Positions 16,566 through 26,831 of a stretch of 64,000 nucleotides of DNA are shown piece by piece; within the stretch, counting starts at the first letter, position 1, and each line of letters opens with the position of its first letter. A model generated the notes under the pieces. That model had not been told where the DNA came from and ran no database searches. It saw only the letters and a list, made by a program, of their open reading frames with translations. The position numbers were made by a program, and so were the translations under genes. This DNA comes from Lysinibacillus sphaericus (lineage in GTDB: Bacteria; Bacillota; Bacilli; Bacillales_A; Planococcaceae), in assembly GCF_001629735.1 (NCBI RefSeq), contig NZ_CP015224.1:3720001-3784000 (forward strand), given 5' to 3'.

Positions 16566-18515
16566 ATGAAACAACTTAGTTTAAGAAAGAAACTCATCTT
16601 TGCCTTTTTAGTCATCCTTCTCATTCCTGCACTTTTAATCGGCTATACCTCCTTTAAAAGTACTAAAAGTCAAATTTTAAAGGAGCAAGAAGCAAGTGCT
16701 ACGGAAAGTGTCAGAATGCTTAATACCAATATTACAAATTTGATTGCACCTAAAATACACGATATTGAATATTTTGCAAAAAAGTTAAATCTATCTTATT
16801 TACAGCCAGAGAATCGTGATGAATTGAATAATCTTTTTCAAGAATACATCCATACACATCCAGAGGTAGAATTGCTTTATATAGGTACTGCAGATGGAAG
16901 TATGTTTGATGCACCTGTCCATGAGTATGCTAGTGATTATGATCCGCGTGTTCGACCTTGGTATACGAAGGCTATGGAAAACAAGGGACATGCATCGATC
17001 ACTTCTCCTTATCTATCAAAATCTACAAATAACATTGTAGTGACGGTTATGCAAGCTCTTCCCGATGATTCAGGTGTCATTGCCTTAGATTTAAATATCT
17101 CTGTTTTAAGTGCACTAACAGATGAAACACGTATTGGGGAAACTGGCTTTGCGGCCATACTGGATAGTAGTCAACTATATGTAGCACAAAGGGATAAGGA
17201 AAGCGGAACCGAAGCTACAGAAAAATATATATCAAAGGTTTATGAACAACAGGAAGGAATCATTATTGAAAAAAACCGTCATTTACGCTTTGAGACAAAT
17301 GAACTGACAGGATGGAAGGTTATCGGAACAATGTTTACCGTAGAGGCTACAGATGCTGCCTCTGCAACATTTACTATCACCTTACTAATCATTGCAGCTT
17401 CCATTATTGTTGGCATTATCTTTATGCTTGCTATGATTAAATCCATTGTTAACCCTATTAAACGATTACAGCAGAGCGCATTAAAAATTAGTGAGGGAGA
17501 TTTGACGGAATATATTGATATTCATACGAAAGATGAAATTGGACAGCTTGGTGAGGCATTTGTCTCCATGAAAGTAAACTTAAAAAAGCTAATTCGCAAT
17601 GTTGATCAAAGCTCTCAGCATGTTCAAACTGCTGCACAAGGTCTTTCAGCAAATGCTGAGCAGAATATCGCTACCTCTGAACAAGTGACAGAGGCTATGC
17701 AGCAAGTAGCTATGAGTACGGAAAAACAAACAACGGGCATCGATCAAAATGCAATCTCCATTGAGGAAATTGCGAAAGGGGTTGTAGAGGTAGCAGATAG
17801 TGCACTACAAGTATCTGATTTATCCAGCCAGGCTATCCATTTAGCAGTGGAGGGTGGGCAATCTGTCGAGCAAGCGGTGAATCAAATGGTATCCATCCAT
17901 GAATCTGTAGCACAGTCTGATAGCACGATTAAATCACTATTCGATCGTACAAAAGAAATAGGCTCCATCATCGAAATTATTAGTAACATTTCAGATCAGA
18001 CAAATCTTCTTGCTTTGAATGCAGCTATTGAAGCAGCACGAGCTGGCGAAAATGGCAAAGGCTTTGCAGTTGTGGCAGATGAAGTACGTAAATTGGCAGA
18101 ACAATCTCATCAATCAGCGGAGCAAATTGCCTCACTAATTACAGGCATTCAACAAGATACAGCTAAATCTGTTCAAACAATGATGCAGGCTTCTGCAGAT
18201 GTCCAACAAGGCTTGCAGCTGTCTGAGGACACAAAAAAGAAGTTTATAAGTATTATTGAGAGTTTACGTAACATCGCTCCTAAAATGGAGGATATATCGG
18301 CTTCTGCTCAGGAAATGTCTGCTGTCGTAGAAGAAGTTTCGGCAACAGCCATTGAACTGTCAGATCATGCTAAACTCAATGCAGCAGCATCTGAAGAAGT
18401 AGCTGCTTCAACCGAACAAACATTATCATCCATGCAGGAAATCGCATCATCATCAAAAGCATTACTCGATATGGCGGATGAATTACAGGGCTATGTCAAT
18501 CGTTTCCATTACTAA
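16566..18515 (+). CDS. Methyl-accepting chemotaxis protein with dCache domain (copy 2)
   Basis: This 649-residue paralogue of the preceding gene has equal length and the same domain order. The HAMP and signalling domains are nearly identical, while the extracellular domain has diverged more. The ligand-type motif [11 protein letters not shown] is retained, with SPY and ALDLN, consistent with amino acid sensing. The start is ATG 16566 after AAGGGGGAATAACCT. The pattern of conserved signalling half and diverged sensor is what is expected after tandem duplication followed by change of ligand range. It is ended by its own terminator. Confidence 0.92.
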   Translation: MKQLSLRKKLIFAFLVILLIPALLIGYTSFKSTKSQILKEQEASATESVRMLNTNITNLIAPKIHDIEYFAKKLNLSYLQPENRDELNNLFQEYIHTHPEVELLYIGTADGSMFDAPVHEYASDYDPRVRPWYTKAMENKGHASITSPYLSKSTNNIVVTVMQALPDDSGVIALDLNISVLSALTDETRIGETGFAAILDSSQLYVAQRDKESGTEATEKYISKVYEQQEGIIIEKNRHLRFETNELTGWKVIGTMFTVEATDAASATFTITLLIIAASIIVGIIFMLAMIKSIVNPIKRLQQSALKISEGDLTEYIDIHTKDEIGQLGEAFVSMKVNLKKLIRNVDQSSQHVQTAAQGLSANAEQNIATSEQVTEAMQQVAMSTEKQTTGIDQNAISIEEIAKGVVEVADSALQVSDLSSQAIHLAVEGGQSVEQAVNQMVSIHESVAQSDSTIKSLFDRTKEIGSIIEIISNISDQTNLLALNAAIEAARAGENGKGFAVVADEVRKLAEQSHQSAEQIASLITGIQQDTAKSVQTMMQASADVQQGLQLSEDTKKKFISIIESLRNIAPKMEDISASAQEMSAVVEEVSATAIELSDHAKLNAAASEEVAASTEQTLSSMQEIASSSKALLDMADELQGYVNRFHY

Positions 18516-18519
18516 ATAT

Positions 18520-18548
18520 AAAGCACGGTGATCTATCACCGTGCTTTT
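18520..18548 (+). terminator. Terminator after chemoreceptor copy 2
   Basis: The 12-bp stem AAAGCACGGTGA/TCACCGTGCTTT has a four-base loop and a following TT. It lies between convergent genes and probably also serves the minus-strand VOC gene. Confidence 0.85.
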
Positions 18549-18559
18549 AATTGTATTAA

Positions 18560-18979
18560 TTATTCAATTACCTCATGGCTAAACTGCCACTCTACACCAA
18601 ATTTATCTGTAAGGGAGCCGTACCATTTACTCCAAAAAGTTTCTTGAAGCTCCATAACAACTTTCCCACCATCTTTAAGCTTATCAAATGCTTTTCGCAT
18701 CTGCTCTTCATCATCAGAAACAACAGCTAATGTAACATTGTTTCCAACCGTAAATGGTGAGCCTGGAAATGTATCTGAGAACATAATTCTACTACCGAAT
18801 ACGGAAAGTCGTGTATGCATAACAAGATCTTTTGCTTCCTCTGGTAATGGATAATCAGGGTTCTGTGGTGAATCCCCAAATGTCATAATTTCAGCCTTGT
18901 CCGTACTAAAAGCATCTTCGTAAAACGCTACTGCTTCTCGACAATTTCCGTTAAAAATTAAATATACCTCTACCGCCAT
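18560..18979 (-). CDS. PhnB-like VOC family protein
   Basis: The 139-residue protein begins at ATG 18979 (MAVEVYLIFNGNCREAVAFY) with GGGAG eight bases upstream; the longer frame adds 15 unlikely residues. It has the PhnB/3-demethylubiquinone-methyltransferase-like VOC pattern, with FYEDAF, PLPEEAKDLVMHTRLSVFGSRIMFSDTFPG in the middle and WSKWYGSLTDKFGVEWQFS at the end. Biochemical roles of these proteins are mostly unknown. Confidence 0.82.
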   Translation of the reverse strand: MAVEVYLIFNGNCREAVAFYEDAFSTDKAEIMTFGDSPQNPDYPLPEEAKDLVMHTRLSVFGSRIMFSDTFPGSPFTVGNNVTLAVVSDDEEQMRKAFDKLKDGGKVVMELQETFWSKWYGSLTDKFGVEWQFSHEVIE

Positions 18980-19124
18980 TTCCAACACTCCCTTAACATT
19001 TTTTGAAACAATTATATTGTACATGGATTATAAATCATAACACAAACTAAATGATAAAGATTTCATCTATCACATAAGAATTGTAGCCTTGTTTTCCATT
19101 TTTTCATTTATTTTAGCAAAAGCT

Positions 19125-19153
19125 TTGACTTTTTCTTAAAAATCATGTAAATT
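19125..19153 (+). promoter_or_regulatory. guaC promoter
   Basis: TTGACT (19125-19130), 17 bp and TAAATT (19148-19153) form a sigma-A-type promoter. The predicted start point near 19160 lies inside the PurR-like box just downstream. Confidence 0.6.
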
Positions 19154-19156
19154 ACC

Positions 19157-19200
19157 AAATGGCGAACAATTTAAAATAAATCTTTAAAAATATTCGTATT
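19157..19200 (+). promoter_or_regulatory. Candidate PurR operator (two inverted PurBox-like half-sites) before guaC
   Basis: ATGGCGAACAAT (about 19159-19170) and an inverted, weaker copy (TATTCGTATT, 19191-19200) flank an A/T-rich spacer. Bacillus PurR binds pairs of inverted boxes of the type WWWCCGAACWWT, and guaC is a PurR target in B. subtilis. The half-site distance is about 1-2 bp longer than usual, so this is a candidate only. Confidence 0.45.
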
Positions 19201-19215
19201 TTAGGAGTGTATATA

Positions 19216-20199
19216 ATGGATAACGTATTTGACTATGAAGATATTCAACTAATTCCCGCAAAATGTATCGTAGAAAGCCGTTCAGAATGTGATACTTCCG
19301 TTACTTTAGGAGGGCATACTTTTAAACTTCCTGTAGTACCTGCTAATATGCAAACAATTATTGATGAAACTCTTGCTAAGAAACTTGCTGAAAACGGTTA
19401 CTTTTATATCATGCACCGCTTCCAACCAGAAGCACGCGTAAATTTCATCCAAGATATGCATGGCAGTGGTTTAATTGCTTCAATTAGCGTTGGTGTAAAA
19501 GAAGAAGAATACGCGTTTATTGAAGAATTAGCAGCGACAAATTTAGTACCTGAATTCATTACAATTGATATTGCACATGGCCATTCTAATGCTGTTATTC
19601 GTATGATTCAGCATATTAAAAAACACTTACCAAATAGCTTTGTTATTGCTGGTAATGTAGGAACACCAGAGGCTGTTCGTGAGCTTGAAAACGCTGGGGC
19701 TGATGCGACAAAGGTTGGAATTGGTCCAGGTAAAGTATGTATTACTAAAATTAAAACAGGATTTGGTACAGGTGGCTGGCAGTTAGCTGCACTTCGCTGG
19801 TGTGCAAAAGCTGCTACAAAGCCAATCATTGCTGATGGTGGTATTCGTACACACGGCGATATCGCTAAGTCTGTACGTTTTGGCGCTTCAATGGTGATGA
19901 TCGGTTCTTTATTCGCGGGTCATGAAGAGTCACCTGGTCAAACAATCGAAGTCGAGGGTAAAAAGGTAAAAGAATACTTCGGCTCTGCTTCGGAATTCCA
20001 AAAAGGCGAACGTAAAAACGTCGAAGGAAAGAAAATGTTTGTTGAGCATAAAGGAAGTATAAAAGATACATTAATTGAAATGCAACAAGACTTACAATCA
20101 TCTATTTCTTATGCTGGTGGCACAAAGCTGGATGCTATTCGAAATGTTGATTATGTTATCGTGAAAAACTCTATCTTCAATGGAGATAAAGTGTACTAA
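19216..20199 (+). CDS. guaC: GMP reductase
   Basis: This 327-residue IMPDH-superfamily enzyme converts GMP to IMP with NADPH, returning guanine nucleotides to the purine pool. The start is ATG 19216 behind TTAGGAG; a GTG three codons earlier lies too close to that site. The (beta/alpha)8 barrel shows the family start [13 protein letters not shown], the catalytic loop [20 protein letters not shown] with the active cysteine near residue 173, and [19 protein letters not shown]. It lacks the CBS domain of IMP dehydrogenase. It is monocistronic with its own promoter, PurR-like boxes and terminator. Confidence 0.95.
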   Translation: MDNVFDYEDIQLIPAKCIVESRSECDTSVTLGGHTFKLPVVPANMQTIIDETLAKKLAENGYFYIMHRFQPEARVNFIQDMHGSGLIASISVGVKEEEYAFIEELAATNLVPEFITIDIAHGHSNAVIRMIQHIKKHLPNSFVIAGNVGTPEAVRELENAGADATKVGIGPGKVCITKIKTGFGTGGWQLAALRWCAKAATKPIIADGGIRTHGDIAKSVRFGASMVMIGSLFAGHEESPGQTIEVEGKKVKEYFGSASEFQKGERKNVEGKKMFVEHKGSIKDTLIEMQQDLQSSISYAGGTKLDAIRNVDYVIVKNSIFNGDKVY

Positions 20200-20207
20200 T
20201 AAGTTAC

Positions 20208-20246
20208 AACTCCCACTTCTGAACATTCTGGAGTGGGAGTTTTCTA
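20208..20246 (+). terminator. guaC terminator
   Basis: The 10-bp GC-containing stem AACTCCCACT/AGTGGGAGTT is followed by TTCTATTTTT. Confidence 0.85.
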
Positions 20247-20313
20247 TTTTTCCATCACCCAATTCCTCTACAGACACCCAGCCTGCAATATAAAATACCT
20301 CCTTTATTATCAG

Positions 20314-20337
20314 AATTTTCTATTTTATTAGAAAATT
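20314..20337. repeat. Inverted repeat upstream of the third chemoreceptor gene
   Basis: AATTTTCTA and TAGAAAATT form a perfect 9-bp inverted repeat with a six-base spacer, about 55-80 bp before the receptor start. It may be an operator or part of a promoter; the regulator is unknown. Confidence 0.4.
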
Positions 20338-20391
20338 TTGTATTATACTATCATTATACTGCATTACTTTGAGGGAACGGAGGTCTTTTCT

Positions 20392-22125
20392 ATGATTAAA
20401 TCAGTACGTAATAAGTTAGTCGCTCTAGCCATTATTGTTATTCTCATATCTACAGCGCTCGTTGGAACAGTTAATTATTTTGTAGCAAAAAGCGAGATGG
20501 ATCAGGTAGGTAGACAAAGTCTTAAGAATGGTACACTTGGCATACTTGAATTAATTGCACAATTGGATGAACAAGTTCGAAATGGGAAATTAACGATAGA
20601 AGAAGCACAAGAAAGTGCTAGAACACAGATTGTTGGTAATAAAATTGAAGATCATAAGCGATCTATCGATAACCCTGTAAAATACGGTGATAATTTTTAT
20701 TTCTATGCCTTTAAGGACAATGGGTTGGTTGAAACTCATCCCTCTCTCGAAGGTCAAGATATCTCCGACTTACAAACAAGTGATGGTCGTTATTTTGTGA
20801 GGGAAATGATTGAAACTGCACAAGCAGGTGGCGGATATGTGCGGTATGACTGGGCACTACCCTCCAATCCTGATATAGTTGCTCCTAAAATTACTTATGT
20901 GGAAATGGACAAGCATTGGGGGTGGATTATCGCGGCTGGTACATATGAAATGGATTTTAATGCTGGTACTAAAAATGTTTTATATTACACACTTGGTACA
21001 ACCATCCTAGCTACTATCATCGGTGTCATGCTTTTTTGGTTCTTCACTGGACAGATGACTGCCTACATACGAAAAATTATGGTGATTACATCAGATATTG
21101 CTAAAGGTAAGCTAACAGGGGAGGACATCCCCGTTACGACAAAGGATGAGCTTGGCACACTAGCGAATAATGTCAATAATATGAAAAGAAGCTTACATGA
21201 GATGGTCAACAATACAAAGAATAGTGCATCCCAAATGAGAGTTTCTTCAGAAATGCTAAGTGCGATTACGGAGGAAACTACCGCCTCTGCTGATGAAATC
21301 CACCAAGCTATCAATGACATTTCTAAAGGAGCTGTTGTGCAGGCAGAGGAGGCTGAATTGTCCATTAGTAAAGTGGAAACATTATCAACACTGATTTCTA
21401 ATGCTACAAGTCAATACAGTGAAATTACCGAAAATATGAATACTATTAATCAATCACAAGAAAATGGTAGACAAAAAGTTGAATTATTACTGCAAAATTC
21501 TCATGAATTCACGCAAGTAATCGAAGAGTTAAGAACTAATTTTTCAAGTTTAACAAGCCAGATGAAAGAAATTCATCAAGTAGTACAAACGATTACTTCC
21601 ATTTCAGAGCAAACTAATTTATTAGCGCTAAATGCAAGTATTGAAGCAGCTCGTGCAGGTGATCAAGGTAAAGGGTTTGCTGTAGTTGCCGAAGAAGTAC
21701 GAAATTTATCAGAGGATACAAATGAAGCGACTAATCGTGTCAGAAATCTATTACAGCGCATCGAGATCGATACGGTCAATTCAGATACAAAAATGATAAA
21801 CACCCTTCAGCTTTCACAAAGTCAGGCACAGTCGATTACAGAAGTAAAAGGAGCTTTTACTTTCTTAGCCGACTCCATTCAGGACATAACAGAGCACCTT
21901 GTTTCTCTTAATGAGGGTATGAACGAAATGGCACAAAACCGGGTAGTCGTTATTCATGCTATCAACGAAATAGCAAGCGTAGCCACAGAATCTGCTGCAG
22001 CAACCGAACAAATTAATGCATCCATTGATGAGCAAAAGTCAGCCGTTACGTCTATCATGCACTCCTCACAGGAGCTCCATACAGAGGCAGAGCGCATGTA
22101 TGAATTAGTAGAACGCTTTACGTGA
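20392..22125 (+). CDS. Methyl-accepting chemotaxis protein with single Cache (sCache_2) domain
   Basis: The 577-residue receptor starts at ATG 20392 with CGGAGG eight bases upstream; the longer frame is rejected. A first membrane helix (about 10-30) is followed by an extracellular sCache_2-type domain (about 35-190), recognisable by [22 protein letters not shown] and [18 protein letters not shown] second helix (about 200-220), HAMP, and a signalling domain with [21 protein letters not shown] at the tip complete it. sCache_2 receptors often sense small organic acids. The tip has [10 protein letters not shown] where the tandem receptors have [10 protein letters not shown]. It is not a close paralogue of the two dCache receptors upstream. 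Confidence 0.9.
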   Translation: MIKSVRNKLVALAIIVILISTALVGTVNYFVAKSEMDQVGRQSLKNGTLGILELIAQLDEQVRNGKLTIEEAQESARTQIVGNKIEDHKRSIDNPVKYGDNFYFYAFKDNGLVETHPSLEGQDISDLQTSDGRYFVREMIETAQAGGGYVRYDWALPSNPDIVAPKITYVEMDKHWGWIIAAGTYEMDFNAGTKNVLYYTLGTTILATIIGVMLFWFFTGQMTAYIRKIMVITSDIAKGKLTGEDIPVTTKDELGTLANNVNNMKRSLHEMVNNTKNSASQMRVSSEMLSAITEETTASADEIHQAINDISKGAVVQAEEAELSISKVETLSTLISNATSQYSEITENMNTINQSQENGRQKVELLLQNSHEFTQVIEELRTNFSSLTSQMKEIHQVVQTITSISEQTNLLALNASIEAARAGDQGKGFAVVAEEVRNLSEDTNEATNRVRNLLQRIEIDTVNSDTKMINTLQLSQSQAQSITEVKGAFTFLADSIQDITEHLVSLNEGMNEMAQNRVVVIHAINEIASVATESAAATEQINASIDEQKSAVTSIMHSSQELHTEAERMYELVERFT

Positions 22126-22143
22126 CATGTAACAGCCTATAAA

Positions 22144-22180
22144 AAAGAATGCTACGAATAGGTCATAGCATTCTTCTTTT
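22144..22180. terminator. Bidirectional terminator
   Basis: AAGAATGCTA/TAGCATTCTT stem with A- and T-rich flanks on both sides, between the convergent chemoreceptor and the 74-residue protein gene. Confidence 0.8.
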
Positions 22181-22182
22181 CC

Positions 22183-22407
22183 TTATAGTTTGTTAATAAC
22201 TGCGTGGATTGTTTCCTTTAGTTCTGCATCATAGCTAGAAAGATCAACAAGGTTTCCTACACGCTCACGTAATACTGGGCGCTCAATTACTAGCTTCTCA
22301 TCAAGAACTTGTACAAGTAGTTCGATAATAAGACGATCACGAACAACTAACGCTTCTTCTAAACGCTCTGGTGTAATTTTAGCATCCGTTTTTGCAGATT
22401 TTGCCAT
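22183..22407 (-). CDS. Small hypothetical protein (74 aa)
   Basis: I do not recognise this protein. It is soluble, charged and probably all helical, with a lysine/alanine-rich start (MAKSAKTDAKITPERLEEALVV cut short here to its character) and a leucine/valine-rich centre. The ribosome site AAAAGGGG is good and the gene ends just before a bidirectional terminator, both supporting a real gene. No neighbour suggests a role. Confidence 0.65.
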   Translation of the reverse strand: MAKSAKTDAKITPERLEEALVVRDRLIIELLVQVLDEKLVIERPVLRERVGNLVDLSSYDAELKETIHAVINKL

Positions 22408-22625
22408 CTTTAAAACCCCTTTTTAATTTTATATTCATGCACATCTATTTTAGCATACCACTAAATTATTTTGAAAACTTTCTTTCGCAAAAATATACCA
22501 AAACTTTACAAATACTAAAAGAAAGATTTACGACATATTGTTATATTCATATCATAACACTTTCGTATTTTGCCATATGATAAATGTGTTTATGCTTACC
22601 ATTCAAAACTGATTGGAGGAGTTAT

Positions 22626-23081
22626 ATGAATCAAAAAAATTCACCCTACATACAGCTCATTAAAGCTGTACCTAAGTCATTGCAACTCTTTTTAAATGTT
22701 TGCCTTGTACTATTAGCACTCATTCTAGCGTTTTTACTCTTTAAGGAGCTAATAGAATTTCTTAAAATATTACTCTTCACTAAGGAAGGTGGCGATTATA
22801 AGCTATTCCTTGCTAACATCCTTATATTCTTTCTGTACTTTGAGTTCATCACGATGATTATTAAATATTTTAAAGAAGATTATCATTTTCCGCTACGATA
22901 CTTTATATATATAGGTATCACAGCAATGATTCGATTAATTATCGTTGAACACGATCATCCACTGAATACATTAATTTATTCAGTCATTATTCTCATACTC
23001 ATCATTAGTTACTTTATTATTAATATCACACCGCTTGAAAGACCGACACGATCATCTCTTTTTATGAATAAAGAGCATTAA
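22626..23081 (+). CDS. psiE: Phosphate-starvation-inducible protein PsiE family
   Basis: The 151-residue protein has four predicted membrane helices (about 18-42, 58-78, 88-108, 118-138). It matches the PsiE family in size and in conserved features such as FLYFEFITMIIKYFKEDYHFPLRYFIYIGITAMIRLIIV and a histidine-rich DHPLNT loop. Its biochemical role is unknown; the name comes from phosphate-starvation induction of the E. coli member. I see no Pho box here. The start is ATG 22626 with GGAGGAG upstream. Confidence 0.85.
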   Translation: MNQKNSPYIQLIKAVPKSLQLFLNVCLVLLALILAFLLFKELIEFLKILLFTKEGGDYKLFLANILIFFLYFEFITMIIKYFKEDYHFPLRYFIYIGITAMIRLIIVEHDHPLNTLIYSVIILILIISYFIINITPLERPTRSSLFMNKEH

Positions 23082-23096
23082 CCTAGCACCAACATT

Positions 23097-24353
23097 CTAA
23101 AATGCCGTCATACATTTTGGTTTTTCAAACACAAAGAAAAATTTCTGTAATGCCTGTAAATATTGCTCATGACTGATCTTTATTCGTTGAAGCATATACA
23201 GTTCTTGGACCGTTATGACTCCCATTACCAGTGAGGAAAGCTCAGCCACATCTACAATTATTTCTACATCATAGGGACCACTTTCATTCATGTTAATTGT
23301 ACCTTCAACAGCCTGGATAATGAGTTGCTGATTATTTTCAGCAAGTAATGAGTCCGTAACTGTTAATTTAAATGTCAGTGTTACACCATTAAAATGGTGT
23401 GTCGTTAATTCTTCAAAAAAACCTTTCACATTAATAATGCGGTACATCAGTCCAACTCCTGACACAGCATTTTCATGGTAAACACTTGGAATTAAATGAT
23501 TTGAACCATTTCTGACATCACCTAAAAAGAAATGTACATTGTCTTCTTGTGTATTCCACTCAATGCGGTTTACTTGATCTGCCTGACTGTTTAAAAACGT
23601 ACTAAGCTCTAACAAAGCCTGTGGTGTCTCATATACCCATTCCTTAATAACTAAATTATTCAACATAAAATTACTCTCACTTTGCTTTTTAAATGAAAAA
23701 ACGATATAGCCTTGCACGCTATCGTCCTTTTCCATCGCAATCACATAGTTTTCGTCGTTTTTAAAAATAGAAGAAAGCTCTGACTTTGTTTTGAGAAGCA
23801 TCCCATGCTGTTGAGACGCTACCCTGTTATAACAATCTGTTAGCTGTTGCTGATTTTCCACTGACAAATATTTAAGGTGCTCCTTCGTTTGACCTTTAGG
23901 AAAGCTTAAGGGCTCTACTAAATATTGGTACATTTTCGGTCCATAGCCAAACCCCATTTTCTTATAAAAATCTGGCCTAAACGGATATAAAGCGACAAAG
24001 TGAATACCCTTTGCTAAAAAAAAGTTAAAGAATTGATGGATTAGCTCCTTCGCAACTTTTTCCTTTTTATGTAACAAGTCAACTGCCACAAGCCCTACTC
24101 CACCAATTGGTATCATTTTAGAGAAAAGGTTCATTTGAAAATCATGCAATCGCATGCCGCCAATTAGGTTGCCTTCTTCCCAAAGCCCAAAATAATTTAG
24201 GGATTCATCATGATTCTGATTTTCCATAAAAAGATTTTTCAACTGCTCTTTTGTTGTCTGAGCTCCGTTCACTATTCCAGGGTAGGCTCCTACAACGATA
24301 CTCGCAAAAGTTAAAAAGTCTTGCTCTTTTACTAACCTCTCTACCACTCTCAT
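23097..24353 (-). CDS. Eis-like GNAT N-acetyltransferase
   Basis: The 418-residue protein begins at ATG 24353 (MRVVERLV) behind GGAGGGG; 27 upstream codons of the open frame are rejected. It has the tandem-GNAT plus sterol-carrier-like layout of the Eis/YkvN group. The first acetyl-CoA-binding segment is PIGGVGLVAVDLLHKKEKVAKELI near residues 80-105, followed by ALYPFRPDFYKKMGFGYG, the second GNAT lobe (about 160-280) and a C-terminal SCP2-like domain (about 300-405). Eis enzymes acetylate amines including aminoglycosides; the substrate here is unknown. Confidence 0.85.
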   Translation of the reverse strand: MRVVERLVKEQDFLTFASIVVGAYPGIVNGAQTTKEQLKNLFMENQNHDESLNYFGLWEEGNLIGGMRLHDFQMNLFSKMIPIGGVGLVAVDLLHKKEKVAKELIHQFFNFFLAKGIHFVALYPFRPDFYKKMGFGYGPKMYQYLVEPLSFPKGQTKEHLKYLSVENQQQLTDCYNRVASQQHGMLLKTKSELSSIFKNDENYVIAMEKDDSVQGYIVFSFKKQSESNFMLNNLVIKEWVYETPQALLELSTFLNSQADQVNRIEWNTQEDNVHFFLGDVRNGSNHLIPSVYHENAVSGVGLMYRIINVKGFFEELTTHHFNGVTLTFKLTVTDSLLAENNQQLIIQAVEGTINMNESGPYDVEIIVDVAELSSLVMGVITVQELYMLQRIKISHEQYLQALQKFFFVFEKPKCMTAF

Positions 24354-24470
24354 TAATTCCCCTCCATTTTCAAAGTATGACATGTCGTTCATATTCATTT
24401 TCCACCCATAATAACATATATTACCACTGCACATGTGAACAATGTAAATGATTAAAGGAGGAATAAGGAA

Positions 24471-25502
24471 ATGACTTTAATTGATGCGTATATTGAAGAA
24501 GTATCTAAAAGACTACATAAAAATAGACGTGAAAACATAAAGCTTGAGCTTAAAGCTACTATTGAAGATATGTTGCCAGAACCCTATTCAGAAGCAGATA
24601 TCATGAAAGTGCTAAAAGAGCTTGGAAGCCCTGCAAAAGTTGCAGCTAGCTACCAGGATACGCCTCGTTTTTTAATTGGTCCAAACGTGTTTGATCCATA
24701 CACTAGAACCATTAAACTCGTTTTCCCTTGGGCTATTTTTATAACGGTCATTGTTCAAGTGATTGAGAGAATTTTTCTCTATTCTGGAGAAGAGGCCATG
24801 CTCTCCACTATCATTTCAACATTTGCTATGACGATTGTTACCATTATTTCTGTATCATTTCATGTATTGTTCTGGATCACCGTTTTTTTCATCGTCCTAG
24901 AACGCTCTGATCCGAGCAAAATTCAATTGTTGCCTTTCTTGAATGACACCAAGGAATGGACACCCGAAAGTTTAAAAATTAAAACCGTTCCTAAGGAAAA
25001 AATCATCACTTTAAGTGATACAATTTTTAGCTTTGTAGGGGCTATTATTTTTACCTTTGTTTATTGGAACGCCAATCGTCTTTTAGGTATTTATACAACA
25101 AATGGAAATGGTAGTTTAAAATTTGTTATGCCTATTTTGAATCAAAATCTTTTACAATCCTATGCCCTCATCGTCATGCTCTGTATAATTCTTAGTCTTG
25201 CCTTAACCTTTTTAAAATGGCGTACTGGGCAATGGACCATGACGATTGCTATCATCAATGCATTACTTCAAAGTGTGGGAACTATTGTATTTATTCTCAT
25301 TGCTGTTCATCAGGATTTTATCCATAGTGCCTCCATTCCGTACATTGCAGCAATCGTAGAAACTAACAAAGAAAATGTCTCATCTGTCATAGATAAGATC
25401 CTGCTTGCCAGTATGATTATTGCTGTTTTAGCCAATGCATTTGATATATATCAAGGATTTAGAAAAGCTAAAATACCAATCTCTAAAAGTGATAAATTGT
25501 AA
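24471..25502 (+). CDS. HAAS-domain integral membrane protein
   Basis: The 343-residue protein has an N-terminal soluble helical domain (about 1-70) of the HAAS/DUF1700 type, with a sequence pattern like EVSKRLHKNRRENIKLELKATIEDML and a later ELGSPAKVAASY. About six membrane helices follow (near 80-115, 120-150, 180-205, 230-255, 262-285 and 310-330). HAAS domains usually accompany PadR-regulated membrane proteins and may sense or transmit envelope signals. No regulator gene adjoins this copy. The ribosome site AAAGGAGG is strong. Confidence 0.75.
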   Translation: MTLIDAYIEEVSKRLHKNRRENIKLELKATIEDMLPEPYSEADIMKVLKELGSPAKVAASYQDTPRFLIGPNVFDPYTRTIKLVFPWAIFITVIVQVIERIFLYSGEEAMLSTIISTFAMTIVTIISVSFHVLFWITVFFIVLERSDPSKIQLLPFLNDTKEWTPESLKIKTVPKEKIITLSDTIFSFVGAIIFTFVYWNANRLLGIYTTNGNGSLKFVMPILNQNLLQSYALIVMLCIILSLALTFLKWRTGQWTMTIAIINALLQSVGTIVFILIAVHQDFIHSASIPYIAAIVETNKENVSSVIDKILLASMIIAVLANAFDIYQGFRKAKIPISKSDKL

Positions 25503-25638
25503 ATATATGATTGAAAGCTAATCTCAAATCGCTAAAATACCTTTCTCCTCTAATGTTTTGTATAATAATAAAGTTGGAAATAATTTATATACACGAATAA
25601 TAATCTGCACAATTCAATTAGAGTAAGGGGAAATAACT

Positions 25639-26784
25639 ATGACCATTCTTCTAGTAGATGACAATCAAGTCAATTTATTTGTCATTGAAAAAATACTGAA
25701 AAATGCAGGTTATGAACACTGTGTTTCTCTTTCATCTGCTAATGAGCTATTTGATTATTTACAATTAAATGAACCAAATCCAACCGGAAGCTCAGTTGAT
25801 TTAATTTTATTGGACATTATGATGCCTGAAGTAGATGGTATAGAGGCCTGCAAACGTATTAAGCAAATTGAAAGATTAAGAGATATTCAAATTATCTTTG
25901 TTACAGCCCTTGAGGATAAAAACAAACTCGCAGAAGCATTAGATATCGGGGGCGTAGATTATATTACAAAACCGATTAATAAAACGGAATTGCTTGCTAG
26001 AATCCGAGTTGCCCTACGTTTAAAAGCTGAATTAGATTGGCACACACAACATGAGAAGAAAATCCAATATGAATTGGATTTAGCCACTCATGTACAAAGA
26101 AGCCTGCTTAGTCCACCTTTAAATGAAAAAGATATTCGTCTAGAAGTCTCTTACTTACCATCCTCTAACTTGGCTGGTGATATGTATTATTGGCATAAAA
26201 TAGACGATCATCGTTATGCTATTATTTTATTGGACATGATGGGCCATGGTATATCTGCAGCGCTAGTTTGTATGTTTATCTCCTCGGTTTTGAGGGAGGC
26301 CGTTAAACAATTAAACGACCCTGAACTTGTTATTAAAGAACTGAATCGTTATATGGCCCTCTTACAGGATGGCAAGGATGAAAATCTTTATTATTTCACA
26401 GCGATTTATTTAGTAATTGATACGAAACAAAAAACAGTCGAATATATAAACGCTGGTCATCCTGCAGGATACGCCTTAGTTGATGAAAAAACATGTATCC
26501 CATTAAATCAAGGTAGTTGCGCAGTCGGCTTTTTCGATGAAATTAAAGTTAAAAAACAATATATTCAATATGAAAAAGATCTACAAATTGTTATGTTTAC
26601 AGATGGAGTATTAGAGGCAATGGGACCTTGTGAAATAGAATCAGAAAAGCATTTGCAAACGCTAACATCTTCTAAATGGAAGTATACCCAACCTCTGATC
26701 GACAACCTATTGCCTAAAGACAAACAAGACAATCAACCTGATGATATGTGTGTATTAATGATTCAAGCAAGTGCTACAGTATAA
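25639..26784 (+). CDS. rsbY: Response regulator with PP2C (SpoIIE/RsbU-type) phosphatase output, RsbY-like
   Basis: The 381-residue protein couples a receiver domain (about 1-125; acidic pair DD at 7-8, phosphorylated aspartate in LILLDIMMPEVDG, conserved lysine in TKPIN) to a linker helix and a PP2C phosphatase domain (about 165-378). The phosphatase has metal aspartates in SNLAGDMYYW, ILLDMMGHGISAALV and FTDGVLEA. Such proteins dephosphorylate anti-anti-sigma factors. In Bacillus cereus RsbY does this for RsbV to free sigma-B, under control of RsbK. Here the kinase and a CheR-type partner are the convergent neighbours, which supports the name. No rsbV, rsbW or sigB lies in this window. Confidence 0.82.
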   Translation: MTILLVDDNQVNLFVIEKILKNAGYEHCVSLSSANELFDYLQLNEPNPTGSSVDLILLDIMMPEVDGIEACKRIKQIERLRDIQIIFVTALEDKNKLAEALDIGGVDYITKPINKTELLARIRVALRLKAELDWHTQHEKKIQYELDLATHVQRSLLSPPLNEKDIRLEVSYLPSSNLAGDMYYWHKIDDHRYAIILLDMMGHGISAALVCMFISSVLREAVKQLNDPELVIKELNRYMALLQDGKDENLYYFTAIYLVIDTKQKTVEYINAGHPAGYALVDEKTCIPLNQGSCAVGFFDEIKVKKQYIQYEKDLQIVMFTDGVLEAMGPCEIESEKHLQTLTSSKWKYTQPLIDNLLPKDKQDNQPDDMCVLMIQASATV

Positions 26785-26787
26785 ATA

Positions 26788-26831
26788 AAAGAAAAGAGGC
26801 TACCGAGTGATGGCGGTAGCCTCTTTCTTTT
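26788..26831. terminator. Terminator between rsbY and rsbM
   Basis: A strong stem (AAAGAGGCTACCG with CGGTAGCCTCTTT) is flanked by A- and T-rich tracts, serving both convergent genes. Confidence 0.9.

Noticed and set aside
25540..25638. Sigma-B-type promoter (GTTT...GGGTAT) before rsbY
   Set aside because: No convincing pair of -35 and -10 elements; a TATAAT near 25560 fits sigma-A better.
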